From: Asterias amurensis
Lineage: Eukaryota > Echinodermata > Asteroidea > Forcipulatida > Asteriidae
Direction of reading: 5' to 3'
Assembly (NCBI RefSeq): GCF_032118995.1
Contig: NC_092663.1
Span: 5,146,001-5,210,000 of the forward strand
DNA length: 64,000 nucleotides
A program made the translations under genes and the position numbers. Below are positions 24,901-37,987 of the stretch, piece after piece. Position 1 is the stretch's first letter. Every line of letters begins with the position of its first letter. The notes under the pieces were generated by a model. It searched no databases. It saw nothing but the letters and a program-made list of their open reading frames with translations, and was not told where the DNA came from.

Positions 24901-27900
24901 CCCAAACCTCCCAACCCGACGTGGATAAAGGAGGTGCCGTCTACCGTTGCCCTGTATGGGCCGGAGACTGTCGACAGATTGATTTTGACACCACAGGTTC
25001 GCTATACACTTTGTTATTATTATTCTTATACTTTATTCGGCATTAAACTCAACCATATACATAGGAAATAAAACAAGATTACACTGATTAAACGTCTTGA
25101 GCCAAGACCAGTTTATAGCCAGACTCATTACAACATTCACGATGTTGTGTTATCTTCCTATAAGGTCATCCTATGAACGAAGCCGGGCAACAAGATGGTA
25201 GCAAGTCACATCAGTTTTTTGGAGCGACGTTACAAAGCTCTGGTCCTGATGGTGTCGTGGTGGTACGAGTATTTTGTCACAACTTTCAAGCTATTTAGTT
25301 TGTTAAAAGAAATGTCTTTAAAAAAGTTTAAAAGGAAATTATAATTCTTTCAAAAGTAAATAAATTGTTAAAGGTGAGGAATTGAGCGTAGTATAGATCC
25401 CTGCTGGTGGAACTGACCCATTTTGGGTCAAGCTAACCGTGGAAGTGGTTAGAATTTGGATTTTATTTCGGATTTTGCGTCAGTTTGAGCCATTACTGGG
25501 AATTTTGACACAGATTCCGGTCCTCTTGACCCTGAAAATGGCCCAGGCCGAAATGGGACTCGGATACAAGTCAGATCCTACCCGGAAGTATTAGGAATGA
25601 ACAACAGCATTAAATGTGTTAATAATAGATTATATACATATTATGTTTAGGCATGTGCTCCACGGAGAGTATGGTCGTTAACCGACTTTGAGTCTCAAGA
25701 CTCTCGACGGTATCCCGCTGGTGCATGTTTCACTGCGACCAACAACTTCGGGGACATCGAAGAGTTTACGCCGTGCATAGGTACGGGTTGTGTGGGTTCG
25801 GAGGAATTATATGTGAGGCACAATGTATCATATTACATCATTTATTGGAACAAGTGAATCTAAAAGATAAATTAAAAAAATCACGATCTTAGCTTTCCGA
25901 CATCTGATAAAAAGTCAGTTTGATTGTGAAATAATTGTGTGATCTGGAAATGAAATGACCTTGGGAGTTGGGTCTTACGATGACACAAACTGCACCTTGG
26001 TTGCAAACGATGAAAGTGGAAGAAAAAAGAAGAAAAATCTTTAATTGTTTGTATAGAAACAGACATAACATGTTTGTCAGAGACGAGCACCCTATATCGC
26101 CTTTTCGTTTACTTTCATCATCTTAAGTTTTGTTTTAATCTTGTAGCCCCTTATAAGGAGTAGCTGTTAGCATTGTTTAGGGTACACTTGCATACACAAG
26201 TACATTTTCTACACATTCCATAAAATTGTTCTCACCTGTTGTTAATAATAGATCCACGTCAGCCGGGGGTTCATAAAACAAGTGCATGTGAAGCTGGATT
26301 CAGTGCAGCTTTCACAGAGGTAAGTTTCCTTCGCCTCTAATCAACAATTAAAAAGAATAACTTTGGTCTTATTCAGCGCATTTCACACTGTTATCATCTC
26401 AATGCGCTTTAAGTTTAGAGGGACCTGGTCATTGGGCCATACCATTCCTTTAATCTTTCTCAGCCCCGTGGGGATACAGCCCTAAAATACAGTGGCGCTC
26501 CAGGGTTTTTTTTTCATACGCAAAAATATCAACTCTACCCTCGCAGGTACTCAATTATATCCTAGGGGGAGAGAAGCAATTATAGTAAATCATCTTGCTA
26601 AAAGGACATAAGTGTCATGACCGGGATTCGAACACACACTTCGATGACTTAACTATCTGAACTTGAATTCGATGCTCTAAAACATCTCTGCATCGATTTA
26701 TACTGTCGCAAGAGTATTGAATTGAATTGAAGAACTGTATAGGAAACCAATTTTTTTAGGATGACGACTTCTTAAAACTTAAATATTTGTCTTCTGACAT
26801 TTCAGGATCTACAATTAATTCTTGGTGGGCCCGGAAGCTTCTACTTCCAAGGTAAAACAATATTATTATTATTATTTTTTTTTCGAATCGGGCCGCCTTC
26901 GTTATACATTTTGACCCCTGCAGTTTTACTACCACAAAAAGTACAACGTTACTTTAATTGTTTTTAAACAAAGACTGTGACAACTGCCAAATGTGTCCAG
27001 TGTCTCTAAGGTTATACCTAACATCTTGTTCTTTTGTCATCAGGCCAAGTGATATCTGTCGCCCTCAACTCATCAGATGTGCAATTCACCCCAGAACGTG
27101 ATATAATCTTTGATAATTTCTATCGCGGTTACTCTGTCGTCACTGGTAGATTCGGCCCGACTGGGGTGTATGCCGCGAGTGCACCCCGCGGCGAAGGACT
27201 GCTTGGAGTGGTAAGAAAACTGTTCAAATAAATGTTGTATGGTTTCGTAAGAATTAAATTTGTTAATTGGTCATTCAATTGTTTTTTTTTATTATGGTTT
27301 TACCCTAAGGGCCTTGTCACACCAGGCAACTTATACAGCCAACTTATAGAGGCAACAACTGCAGTGCATGCTACAGGACCATTTTGACCAGGAAACGTGT
27401 CAACATTACGCACAATCTGTGTTTAAATTATACTACGGGGGTCAGCCTGACCCGGATTGAATCAAGCCTCCTGTGGGACCCTTAATCCGAGTCAATTTAT
27501 TTGACCAGGATGTTTTAAGATATTAACACCTTGCCGTGTCTTATTTCCTGATGCAGGTGTCAGTATGGAACGAGGACTTGACTGCTACTGATATTGAAAT
27601 TGTTGGGTCGCAGGTTGCTGCCTACTTCGGTCATGCTTTAGTAGCCACAGATGTCAACAATGACGGGTTTGTATTCATGTTTTTTTATAAGTCTTTTCTT
27701 TTTGTCACAACAGGGCGCCAAAAGTTATACAGGCAACCGGAGCGATTGCATTTCTCATTATGAAAATGCACTTATTGTATTAAGAGTAGAAAGACTAAAT
27801 GGTTGCTTGTGGTGAAAAAAAAACCCACATCCAACACCCCAACAAACAAACAATACAACAGATAAAGCCCTTCCAACACTGCAGTTATTCTTTCACGTTC

Positions 27901-30900
27901 TATGAACAGGTAGGCATACATACCGAATCCATACGAAACAATTATCAGATGAATCAACATTCCATTATGACGACATACAAAACATTTTTCTAAGCCAATA
28001 TTGGACTTTTATTGTTACAATATTGATTAACTCTTGTTGGAAGCAAGCGTACAATGTAATTTGCAACAGGTGTTTCTACGCACAGTGGGGTGCCTTCCTT
28101 TCTAAGTGAAGTTACCTATAAGGCTCTAAGAAATATCGCATTTCCTTTAAAATAATTTCATGTTTATTGAACAAACAAAAATTGATATGTTGAATTTGAT
28201 TGACTTTATTTGTTATTGATAGATTGGACGATTTGATTATCGGAGCGCCTATGTATGTGGATCCAGATAGTCTAATTGAAAGATGGGAGGTTGGCCAAGT
28301 GCACGTCTACCTCCAAAATGCACTGGTAAGTATATATAAAGTTAATTAAAGCCAAGTTACTTACTAATTTGTTTTATTTTAGTCACAAATTGATTGTAAT
28401 ATTCGCATTACATTTCATGTTGCCATGTAATTTGAATGATTAGTTCTCAAACTTCAAACACAAGTATAACTCCACAAATCATTGGAAGAAAATACTGAAT
28501 GACTTTAAAGGCAGTGGACATTATTGGTAACTGTCAACACTAGCCTTCACAGTTGATGTATCTCAACATATGCATAAAATAACAAACCTGTGAAAAATTG
28601 AGCTCAATCGGTTATCGAACTTGCGAGATAATAATGAAAGAAAAAACACCCTTGTCACACGAAGTTGTGTGCGTTTAGATGGTTGATTTCGAGACCTCAA
28701 GTTCTAAATATGAGGTGTCGAAATCAAATTCGTTGAAAATTACTTCTTTCTCGAAAACTATGGCACTTCAGAGGGTGTCGTTTCTCACAATGTGTTATAC
28801 CATCAACCTCTCCCCATTACTTGTTACCTATTAAGGTTTTATTCTAACAATTATTTTGAGTAATTACCAATAGTGTCCACTGCCTTTAAGGACCTTGAGC
28901 GTCACTGGGTGACGGATGTTAGTACATTATTATCTTCTGTGCACTTTCAAAAACGTTCTCTTTTATTTTCCTCAGGGTGAATTCACGGAAACTGACACAT
29001 TGACTGGTACCCACCCAGGAGGTCAATTTGGATTCAGTATTGCTTCACTAGGAGACATCAACTACGACGATTTCAATGGTAACTCAAACATATGTTTCCC
29101 TGACTTTATATTCCAGTTTTTGTACATTTAGATGCATGTGAAAATATACAATATAATTTGTTTCTCTCTTCCATTCCCACTTTATATTCTCCAAAACAAT
29201 TATAATTCTTGATTTCTTGTCTTTAGATATTGCCGTTGGAGCTCCGTATGCCGATGACGGAATCGTCTACATCTATCAGGGGCGGCGAAAGGGAATCAAG
29301 CAGACTGTCTCCCAGGTAGAACAATAGGCGATAAAATCATTTAAACATTTCCTGTAAACACTTATTCTTAATAATTAATACTAAAAAAAAAAAAAAAAAA
29401 AAAAAACAATAGTAATTGGATGTAGATGTTAGTTTTGCTGTTGTGTAAGTATTAGTAGCCTACTTTCCCCTGTTTTGTAAAAATATGATCCACCGGCAAA
29501 TCACTCGCGTGGGATTCGAGGCCGACATTTGCAAAGATCGTAGGTTCGAATTTCATCCTAGTTATTTGATTTTTTCACAAACAGTTTATATATTCATTTT
29601 AATGGCATAACTGTTTCTTTTTTTGGTCAATGTTTTTTTTAAGTTATCACGCGAACAAAACTTTATAATAATAGTTATGTTAAAAAAAAATAACATAAAT
29701 TCAGACGGGACCCTCTCTCTAATTTTTAAAAGATTTTACAACAATTGTTCACGTTTTTAAACTTCCATCTTTAAATTATGTTTAAAAATTTATTTTCTTC
29801 TTATAACACATACTGATATTAACATTCATGGGATTTGTTGATCTCGTCAATTAGGTTCCGTAATGACCGAGAGGCACAAATTATTTAATTGAATTGCTTC
29901 TTAAAGAGCCTTTTTTATATTGCCTAGATCTTACGACCGTCTGATTTCGGCTTGAATATAAAATCATTTGGAACGTCACTAACTGGTGGGATGGACATGG
30001 ATGGTAACGAATACAAAGGCGAGTATTATGTACAATTCAAAATGAATCACAGTTTTATCAAAAAATAAATTGATTTAATTGAATGCATTTAAGATATCAA
30101 AACGAAATACGGAGATCCGCCTATAATTCTCGCTCGATTTTACAAAGCGCTAAAACTCACCTAAAAGATGACTTTATAATTTATAACCTTACTTATCTGT
30201 ATTATGCCATCATTATTTTAAAACCTCGTAATTTAAAAGATGTTTAAATGCTTTATAAGTAGAAAGATACTGATTTGTTGTCTTTTACAGATATGATGGT
30301 TGGAGCGTCTGTATCGTCTACCGCTGTGCTTGTCAGGTAAATTAAGAAACCCTTCTGGATCTTTGCATTATTTGTTTGTTTTTGTTTTTTTTCGTATTTG
30401 ATATGCGCCATTCTTGTACTAATCAAAATTCTTCTCTCTTTTCTTATTTTTCAAGTTGTCGATATAACTCGAAGTCGAAGAATATAAAAGCAACATTGGT
30501 ACACATGATCGCATAATATTTGAATCTTCCTTTTTTATATATTTCATTCAGGGCACGACCGATTGTAAAAGTTCAGAAAACATTGAGCTTTGAACCAGAA
30601 CAGATTAATCTTGATGTCAAAGATTACAGATTACCAACAGGGAGAATAGCAACGAGGTAAGTTTAGTGCAATTTTAAGAAAATAGACTTAGCTGTTACAA
30701 ACTGTTTTCAAACCAAAAGGACCTATCGTATTATAAGTCTGACGTTTTGACCCTAGCAGAGTCTCCTCGAAGGCTATAGGTGACAACACAAAGAAACATG
30801 AAGTAACGACCTTAGCAGAGTTCTTCTCGAGGCCTGAGTTCCTGTATGTTAAAATGTTTAACTGAATGTTTACTTTGATGTTAATTCTAGCTTCAATGTG

Positions 30901-33900
30901 ACTGCATGTTTCTCAACAAGAGGGATAGGAATACCAGACAATATCGGTAAGCTGAGAAAATCGTTTAACGTTATCTTAATAGCAATATTATATTTTACTC
31001 AAGTGTTGATGGTTTGAATCGTTGGTGAATGGTTCGATTCACATTCATGCAACATGTACTTGATGAGCAAAGCACCAAGCAACACTTGGTTTTCTTCACT
31101 CAGATGTGTTTATGAATTGGAACCTGCAAAGGGCTGAGACAGTCTTGAGTTGGAGTTACCCCGTGGCGATAATTATACACACCTTTAAATTGTATACTCA
31201 CCAGAAACTGCCTACTTAGACTTGTGGCAAGTCGTTAATGTCGTGGTAGCGTTAACACCCCCCGCCCCCCCCCCCCCCCCCCCCGCCACTGAAGACTGTT
31301 CTCGCAAGATCACTGCTCTCGCGCGAGGCTGCTGGCTCCCCACCTAGCAAGGTTCAGCAGTCTCATGAGAACATCGCCAGTGTCGCGAGAGAGTTGGATC
31401 CCTTTCATCAAGACAAACATTTAACGACCTGTCTACAAGTCTATCTAAAATATAAGCTTGTCAAAAAGGGATAATATAACGTTAAAAAAAAAAAAAAAAA
31501 AAAATCTTCTTCATTTATCTTCGCTATAAGAACCAATTATTATTGTTTCGCTGTAAAACGCTATGATCATGTTCTTTAGAAAAGCGCTATACAAGCACAT
31601 ATTTTTATTATGCAAGTGACCAAATCTTTGAATAGTGTTTATCGATAAAGGTAAAACCTCATTGCCTTTCTCCAGATGTCCAGTACAGTCTAGAATTAGA
31701 CGTCAGTTTAACGACTACCGATCGAGCAGCATTCGTTCAGGAAAACAATTTGGAGTCATCCAAGCTTACTCGAACAATTCAACTCATTAAAGATGACAGC
31801 TTCAAGTGTCAGAAACATCTAGCCTATGTCAAGGTAAAAGTTACATTTCAATCTACGGCCATGGAAGTTTGTTTATCTGTTTTCGTTATTTGATGATAAA
31901 CTTAGTTTTGTAAGCCCAGTTTTTTTTTCACTCTGCAACTGGGCGCCTTAGTAATGATTTTGTACTATCTTTAGATTGTTATTCAAGAGAAGAACTTCCC
32001 TATAAGTGTTCGTCTAACCTATGAACTTGCTTCTTCGATGACTAACCCCATGGATCCTGTTAACTCGGAAGTGCAACCAATTCTAAATGAACTTCCAGTG
32101 CCTGTTCTTGTGGAACCCGTGAGTTGGATTTAATTTCTCTGATGATAAATATTTAAACATAATATGACAATATGAGCCTGTGACACTAATTATAGCAGAC
32201 GTTCATGTAGAACTCTGCACTGTATTTCTGTTAAGTCTACTTTTTGTGTGGCTCCTTTTTGTTCTATTATGCCACATGTTGTCTCGTAAAATAATAAATA
32301 ACACTTACAAATATATTAAGTTTTATCTGTACATTTATTGTTAAATCGTTATTTTAACTGTTGCTTATAAACTTGGTATTGTTATACCAAAAATTTTAAT
32401 TAGAACTAGGACAATGAAAAGTTTGTTTTTTAAGCTCACTTGTGCCAAGTATACCAAGTAAACTTGTCCATAAACCCTGGTGTTGCCATTGTGTTAAAGG
32501 TCGAATGTGTTGAACAATGTACACCTTTGCACATCTATCATTTAAAACATAAAGAGATAAAGACGAGCAGCCAGAATCCTACTGCCAATATACAATTGTC
32601 TTAATCATACTTTTGTTTATACACACAGCTGTTGATACAAAATACATGTAAGAATTACTTGTGTGTTCCAGACCTCCTGCTGACCGCTAAAACGTTAGTA
32701 TTTTTTTTTTAAACAATTGCTACTCAATTTGTTCAAAAAGTATTTATGAATTTATTGAATTCCTTTGATTGTTGACTGTTCTTACATATGTGGTAACTTT
32801 AACCTTTAACCTTTAACCTTTAAAGTAACTATAAAAGGTTAAGGTACTGTTTGTACAACACAAAACACAAAGATCCGCAGATTGACATTAAACTTACACG
32901 GTTTAAAGGCAGTGGACACTATTGGTAATTACAGACGAACATTATTTAGCATGAAAACATGTCTCCTGAAAACTATGCTCTGTGATTTTCACCCTTTGTC
33001 TCAAAAACGTTACAACTTATAATGAAGCTGATTGTCTACAGGTATATTTTATAAAATACATCTTCATTTAGTCTCAGTGAGATAGGGGTTCATGTTATGG
33101 CTGAATTTACAGAGGTATCATTTACCCTTTAAGTGTTGAAATTGTATTAAAAAAATTCTTCCAATAGCACTACTGATCTAGTGGCATTGGGTGATGACTG
33201 GGAGCTAAGCATCGACGTTGATGTCACGAACTATGGTGAAGACGCTTACGAAAGCTCCTTTACAGCTGTCTTACCAGATGGTGCAGCATTCGCCAGACTC
33301 CAAAGGATCTCCAAGGTAAACCCTATTATCTTCAATAATGAGCTCAAATATTCGGTAATAAAGCCAGCGTTTTGCCTTGATTTTTGTCAAAGGATTTCAG
33401 AGAACATCCCTGGTTGACCTTCCCTGTTATAATAATGTAATGGGGGAATATTTTTTTGTAATAAAGCCATCGTTTTGCTTTTAATTTTCTTTTAAATGTG
33501 ACATAAGACCCTCGATTTAAAGGCACTGGAGACTGTTGGTAAATAAAAAAATACTTGTTAACTAGCATTGGAGACCTCTTGACGGATATTGAAAATAAAA
33601 ATAGAAATGGCTCCTCTGAAGTAACGTAGTTTTAAAAGGAAGTAATGTTGTACACAAAAATGTATACATGAAGGCCTGAAACATTTTGTTCGGCATCTAA
33701 TAAAAGCACACACAAGTGCGTTTTTTCTTGTTCATTATTTTCTTGCAACTTCGATGACCAATTGAGCTCAAACTTTCAAAGGTTTGTTATTGTATGCATA
33801 TGTTGAGATACACCAAGCGATAATATTGGTATTTGACAATGCTTTTATTTAATTTAGGATTTATCCGTAGAGTGTCTGGCGGATGAAAACACCGGAGAAG

Positions 33901-36900
33901 TGGAATGTGACATTGGAAACCCGCTTCCAGAGGAACATACAGTAAGAACAAAACTTTAAATTCGTTTTTTTTTTAATCATTGCGTAAAGAAAAACAGAAC
34001 ATTCAGTTTAAGGTTTTATCCTTTGCTTCATCGATGGAATTTTAAAAATATGTTGCAGAGGTTGTGGTTTGCTTTGATTTTCAGTTCTTGTTTTTGTTTT
34101 TGCCAGGTGAGTTTTAGACTGATTATAAGAAATGATGGATTGTCAGGAGCTGCTTCTATGTTTACAATCGAGATGTCTGTGGATAGGTAAGCCAAGTCAA
34201 CAAAAGCCACCAGAAGTTTAAACGAATATTTTTGTATTCCTGTGGCCAAATTCACAAAGATTTTTATATTGATATTAACTGCACATCAATCGTATTTGCT
34301 AAGTAAAGTGTGATGTCACAATACAAATCACCATGGTTATACTGAAAATTTGTCTGACGATGGATTTTATCGGTTTGTGAAATCGACCCATCATTATAAG
34401 TTTGAGCCTTTTTATTGCGAAATAAGACATAATTGTTGCTGGTTGAAACAGATGTCACATGTTATTAGGAATCTTCATTTGTTTTGATTTGTCTGCGAAT
34501 GATACTCTTATTTTAACCTTTAGTTATAACTATGAACCGAGGAACATCAGTGGCGACAACTATGCTAATGTTACCGTCGGAGTATATGCAGCAGCTGAGC
34601 TATCACTTTTTGGGTATGTATTGTGTCTTCAAACCATCAACAAACAAAGAAACAAAAAATCCAAAAACAAATAAACAAACAGAAGATAAGTATATATTTG
34701 GTTGGCGAAAATTACATCGGGCTTTTGAATGTACGTGTTGTACATTCCTTTATTTAAGACAGACACAAAATAATTCAAATGTATCGACTGTTTCAGAAAA
34801 GCCAGGAACATTATTAATTTAATATTATTATTTGAGAATTCTCTTGCACTTCACTGTAGTTAGTCATGAATTAATTGACAATTGAGATAACATTATCCTG
34901 TTTCTGTGATGCAGGATATCTGCACCACAGCAAGTTCTTTTCTTCTTTCCAAATGAGAGCCAAATTGAGTCATTACAGGAGCCTGAAACAGAGCAGGAGG
35001 TGGGGCCAGAAGTGCAACACTTGTACATGGTAAGTAATTAATGTCTTAAGGAAATTGTCTTTTTGACGTCCTCTCGGGAGATGTCGACAAAACTGTCAAT
35101 CTATACTATTTCTGTAAAGTTAGTTATGGTGAAACTTCTGAAAACAGTTTGTTTAACTGGTTTTACTCGGAGGTTGACAAAATTGAAAGTATGGGATGGC
35201 AAATTTTAATCTGTATGGACCCATTATAACTTCAAAACCGCTCACAACAAGCACTTAAATTATTCCAGCTTCGAAATCTTGGACCAAGCGAGATTGGAGA
35301 AACAGAAGTTAAAATCTTCTGGCCACTTGTAGATGCCGACGGGGATTACTTACTGTATCTGGTCAGTGCCAATCTCGGAACTGGAGAGGCATGCACGGTA
35401 GAGGGCGGTGTGAATCCTGATGGCTTGGAGGTGAGTGGTCCCATGTTTTTAGCCACAGTGATAAAGACATGAACTGGTTTACATTCACATGCACGTCGGG
35501 TTTGACTGCGAATCTTCAGGACCATGTAAGAGGTCAAAGGCGGTGATGGACGTAGGCTAAAGGCAGAGATCTCTGGCATAATTCCCTGGCCGCGAAGTGT
35601 GACGTTAAGGCTAGTTTATCCTATACCTTATCTAGATATCAAATTACTTTGAGCGCATTTGTGAAGTAACATTTTTGTTTGTTTGAAGATTTGATGAGTT
35701 TTAAAGGCAGTGGACACTATTGGTAATTACTCAAAATAATTATTAGTATAAAACCTTTCTTGGTGACGAGTAATGAGGAGAGGTTGATGGTATAAAACAT
35801 TGTGAGAAACAGCTCCCTCTGAAGTGCCATAGTTTTCGAGAAAGAAGTATTTTTCCACGAATTTGATTTCAAGACCTCAAGTTTAGAACTTGAGGTCTCG
35901 AAATCAACCATCTAAACGCACAGGACTTCGTGTGACAAAGGGTGTTTTTTCTTTCATTATTATCTCGCAAATTCGATGACCGATTGAGCTCAAATTTTCA
36001 CAGGTTTGTTATTTTATGCATATGTAGAGATACACCAACTGTGAAGGCTAGTCTTTGACAATTACCAATAGTGTCCACTGCCTTTAATGAAAATAATTTA
36101 CCCCCTTCATGACATTAAAATCTCTAAAAGCGCCCTCACTGAGGCCGAACATCATTGGATGATAGCTGTTTAGTGTTTTGTGCCAATACGTGTACATGAC
36201 CTCAGCGTCCCCTTAGCACGTCGGGTTTTCCCAAGGGGTATATTATTCCCAAGGCCCTCGTGGTTTAAAACAGAGAGTGGCACAGATTGCCATTGTTCCT
36301 GCTGGTTATGTGTTGTCAAAGATTCAAGTTACACACAAACCTCTTTTAAACGGGCTTTGAGCTTTGTCCCAATGTAATATTTGGTAATGTTTTGAATGTT
36401 TTCAGCTGGAACCAGTTAACATCAACGGTACCAGTTCACGTAAGCGACGTCAGGCTGCCGACAATGGAACATCAGAAGCAATACCCCAAAGTCAAACTGC
36501 TAAGACAATCGAATGTAATACAAAGTCGTCATTTTGTGTCGCAATCACGTGCACGGTCGCAGCACCCAGTGGTGCTGGTGCAGATAAAGACAGTGCGTTT
36601 GTTCGAATCAAATCAAGGATGTATGAGAAAACATTCTTTGAGGTAATAAAGTAAAGCACGTTGCTCAAAATTAATTGGTAAGTCTTGAAAAAAAAACCCA
36701 AGACAAACAAACAAACTAAACATTCAAATGAAAAACAAACCAATCTGGGTTGACCTGACCCTGGATGTGTAAGTTCAGACTGAGGCTAGTTATTAAGGTC
36801 TGTCTACAAAACACTGTAATGTGAACCGGACTTCAGTATATAATGCCGAGACTCGTGAACCCCAATTCTAAACCTCAATGTACCGAGGCTCACGTTAACT

Positions 36901-37987
36901 CCGGAAGAAGTCGGAAGTTGCCACAAGCACAGATTTGAGTACAAGATGGCTTTCCCAACTCCAATAAATCATAACAGAGTATTTTTCAAATGCTAATGAA
37001 AGGTTGTGCTATGGTAAAAATGTGAAATGAGTTCATTAGCAATTTCTAGCATAAATACCAGAGATCATTTTGATAAATATAATTATAACCAACTTAATTG
37101 CAATGCTCTCTTTTCTTCTTTTCCCCCTTTTCCTGTGTTATTGTGACTGTTGTCATCGTTGTTGTCGTCGTCGTCGTCCTTGTTGATGTTGTTTGATGTT
37201 GTTGTTGTTTGATGTTGTTGTTGATGGTTTTCATTCTGTTTGTTACTTTAGAAAACCTACAGCAAAGTTTTGATTACGTCGATGGCTACTGCTACTGTGC
37301 TTGAGATGCCATACATTCAGTCACTTCTTCCCGATGTGTTCCCCGTCGCTTATTCCGAGGTAGGTCCAAAACAACTTTCTATAGACGTTATTTCACCAAA
37401 GACTGCTCATTTTTCCAAGTAGAGTGTGTATACCTGGGTCTGCTGCCACCTAGAGTATACAAAACTCCCCCAGCATTACAAATTTTTCAGTGTTTTAACG
37501 TGTGTTCTTTATTCTTATTTGTGTACAGGTTTCAACTCAAGTAATTGGGCAGAGTAAATCCGGTATCCCAGGGCCCACTGTGACTAATATTCCTCTGTGG
37601 GCGTATATTGTTGCTGTGATTGGTGGTGGTCTACTTCTAGCTATTATCTTCTTCATAATGTGGAAGGTTAGACAAAACTGTCTTTCTATTTTTAAGACCT
37701 TTTAAAATTTATTTTGTATTTATTTTTTTAGAGTTTAAGTCGTTTTCTAACAATATTTTGCATACTATCAACAACTCTATGTTGCTTGTTTATCAAATAA
37801 TTTTGTTATTCTGATAATTGTTTTTAATTCTAACCAATAGTGTCCAGTGCATTCAATACAATCCTTGCGCCTTGTTTTGTTTTTACAGGTTGGATTTTTC
37901 AAGAGGAAAAAGATCGTTCCCGGTGATCCTCAGGCAGCAGCCCAGGAGAATTGGCAGAATGATGTTCTAGTCCCTGAAAAGAAATGA
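21978..37987 (+). CDS. Integrin alpha subunit, copy A, complete, 28 coding exons
   Basis: Cell-surface adhesion receptor chain that pairs with an integrin beta subunit. Coding exons: 21978-22138, 24878-24996, 25165-25262, 25651-25780, 26252-26319, 26806-26851, 27044-27210, 27557-27666, 28223-28325, 28976-29078, 29227-29315, 29928-30018, 30291-30336, 30552-30656, 30891-30946, 31676-31833, 31975-32118, 32629-32693, 33168-33315, 33858-33941, 34107-34186, 34524-34613, 34915-35029, 35269-35430, 36406-36642, 37252-37359, 37529-37666, 37889-37987. They sum to 3120 nt (1039 residues), usual for the family, and every phase fits. Signal peptide about 1-21, ending GSYA before FNMDT. Propeller with FG-GAP repeats to about 450, no I domain; cation loops D295-D303, D361-D369, D421-D429. 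Thigh and calf domains follow, with CVPDL. RKRR at 858-861 is the heavy/light chain cleavage site. Membrane span about 984-1006, then KVGFFKRKK. The N-terminal [13 protein letters not shown] block points to the alpha-5/8/V/PS2 group. The start has A at -3; a second ATG is at 21984. ATTAAA at 38303 may be the poly(A) signal. Intron 12 is GC-AG. Confidence 0.95.
22374..22765. mobile_element. Palindromic MITE-like element in integrin intron 1
   Basis: The ends are inverted copies (TTAAAGGAACACGTTGCCTT and its near-complement), and inverted similarity continues inward to a central palindrome at 22543-22598 with 27-bp arms and a 2-bp spacer. It has no coding capacity. TTAA at both ends could be a target duplication or part of the terminus. 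The transposase family is not identifiable from the sequence. Confidence 0.8.
22901..22919. repeat. Poly-G tract
   Basis: Thirteen G, one T and five G in integrin intron 1, next to an oligo-T stretch. A simple repeat, likely length-variable. Confidence 0.9.
26533..26682 (-). repeat. tRNA-derived SINE relic, antisense in intron 5
   Basis: On the minus strand a B-box-like TGTGTTCGAATCCCGGTCAT is followed by a TTATGTCCTTTTAGCAAG block, typical of tRNA-headed SINEs in marine animals. The head is diverged and no clear A box remains. The copy B counterpart is 53474-53623. Confidence 0.5.
28505..28889. mobile_element. MITE-like element, TTAAAGGCAGTGGAC family, intron 9
   Basis: 385 bp, with terminal inverted repeats TTAAAGGCAGTGGAC and GTCCACTGCCTTTAA and no coding capacity. 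The same family lies at 35701-36087, 55446-55830, 59781-60166 and 63045-63431. It is at the same intron position in both integrin copies, so it predates the duplication. Confidence 0.85.
29490..29575 (+). repeat. tRNA-like fragment in intron 11
   Basis: Contains a B-box-like GTAGGTTCGAAT preceded by a short stem-like stretch. Copy B (about 56435-56510) reads TTCGAATCTCATCC, closer to a tRNA T arm. No convincing full cloverleaf; probably a SINE fragment. Confidence 0.3.
30745..30840. repeat. Short direct repeat with dispersed relatives, intron 14
   Basis: Two similar pieces (GACCCTAGCAGAGTCTCCTC and GACCTTAGCAGAGTTCTTCT) lie about 60 bp apart. A related sequence with GTTTCGCCCCTTTAGCACGG is in intron 1 near 24723 and 51690. 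Family unknown. Confidence 0.4.
31258..31284. repeat. Poly-C tract in intron 15
   Basis: Nearly pure C run with two G interruptions. It is absent from copy B at the matching point (near 58195), one of the clear length differences between the copies. Confidence 0.9.
32903..32932. mobile_element. Left-end remnant of MITE, intron 18 copy A
   Basis: Only the first ~28 bp of the TTAAAGGCAGTGGAC family remain. Copy B has the full element at 59781-60166 plus 90 bp of right flank. The copy A junction shows 2-3 bases of microhomology (AC/ACA), so a deletion of about 447 bp in copy A is the simplest reading. Confidence 0.8.
33517..33840. mobile_element. Degenerate relative of the MITE family, intron 19
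   Basis: Starts TTAAAGGCACTGGAGACTG and has the same internal order as the 385-bp family (TTGAGCTCAAA..TTTCAAAGGTTTGTTATT), but the right terminal repeat is not recognisable. The copy B counterpart at 60836-61190 contains an extra tandem 30-bp piece. Confidence 0.6.
35701..36087. mobile_element. MITE-like element, TTAAAGGCAGTGGAC family, intron 24
   Basis: 387 bp, with near-perfect inverted ends and an internal TCAAGTT-AACTTGA arm near 35875-35900. Its counterpart in copy B is at 63045-63431. Confidence 0.85.
37148..37227. repeat. GTT/GTC microsatellite in intron 25
   Basis: Imperfect trinucleotide and GTTTGATGTT repeats just 25 bp before the exon 26 acceptor, taking the place of a normal pyrimidine tract. 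Confidence 0.85.

Larger units (their letters stand above)
23545..36657 (+). repeat. Duplicated segment, integrin copy A side
   Basis: Homologous end to end with 50515-64000, with about 1-2% base differences plus indels. Left homology begins inside intron 1 at CTCTTATTACAAATA; the right end lies beyond the window. The largest length difference is about 447 bp at 32931 (present at 59810-60256 in copy B). Confidence 0.95.

Noticed and set aside
25881-26090. Minus-strand frame of 69 codons (also 52821-53006)
   Set aside because: It lies within intron 4 of the integrin copies, opposite AT-rich sequence, with no domain.
32800-32826. Telomere-like TTAACC repeats in intron 17/18 region
   Set aside because: The unit is seven bases (AACCTTT) and only about three copies, not telomeric.
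34532-34822. 96-codon frame preserved in both integrin copies (also 61878-62168)
   Set aside because: It overlaps exon 22 out of frame and continues into intron; conservation follows from the recent duplication.
36180-36377. 65-codon frame preserved at 63524-63721
   Set aside because: Lies in intron 24 just before exon 25 with no coding signature. Same explanation: recent duplication.
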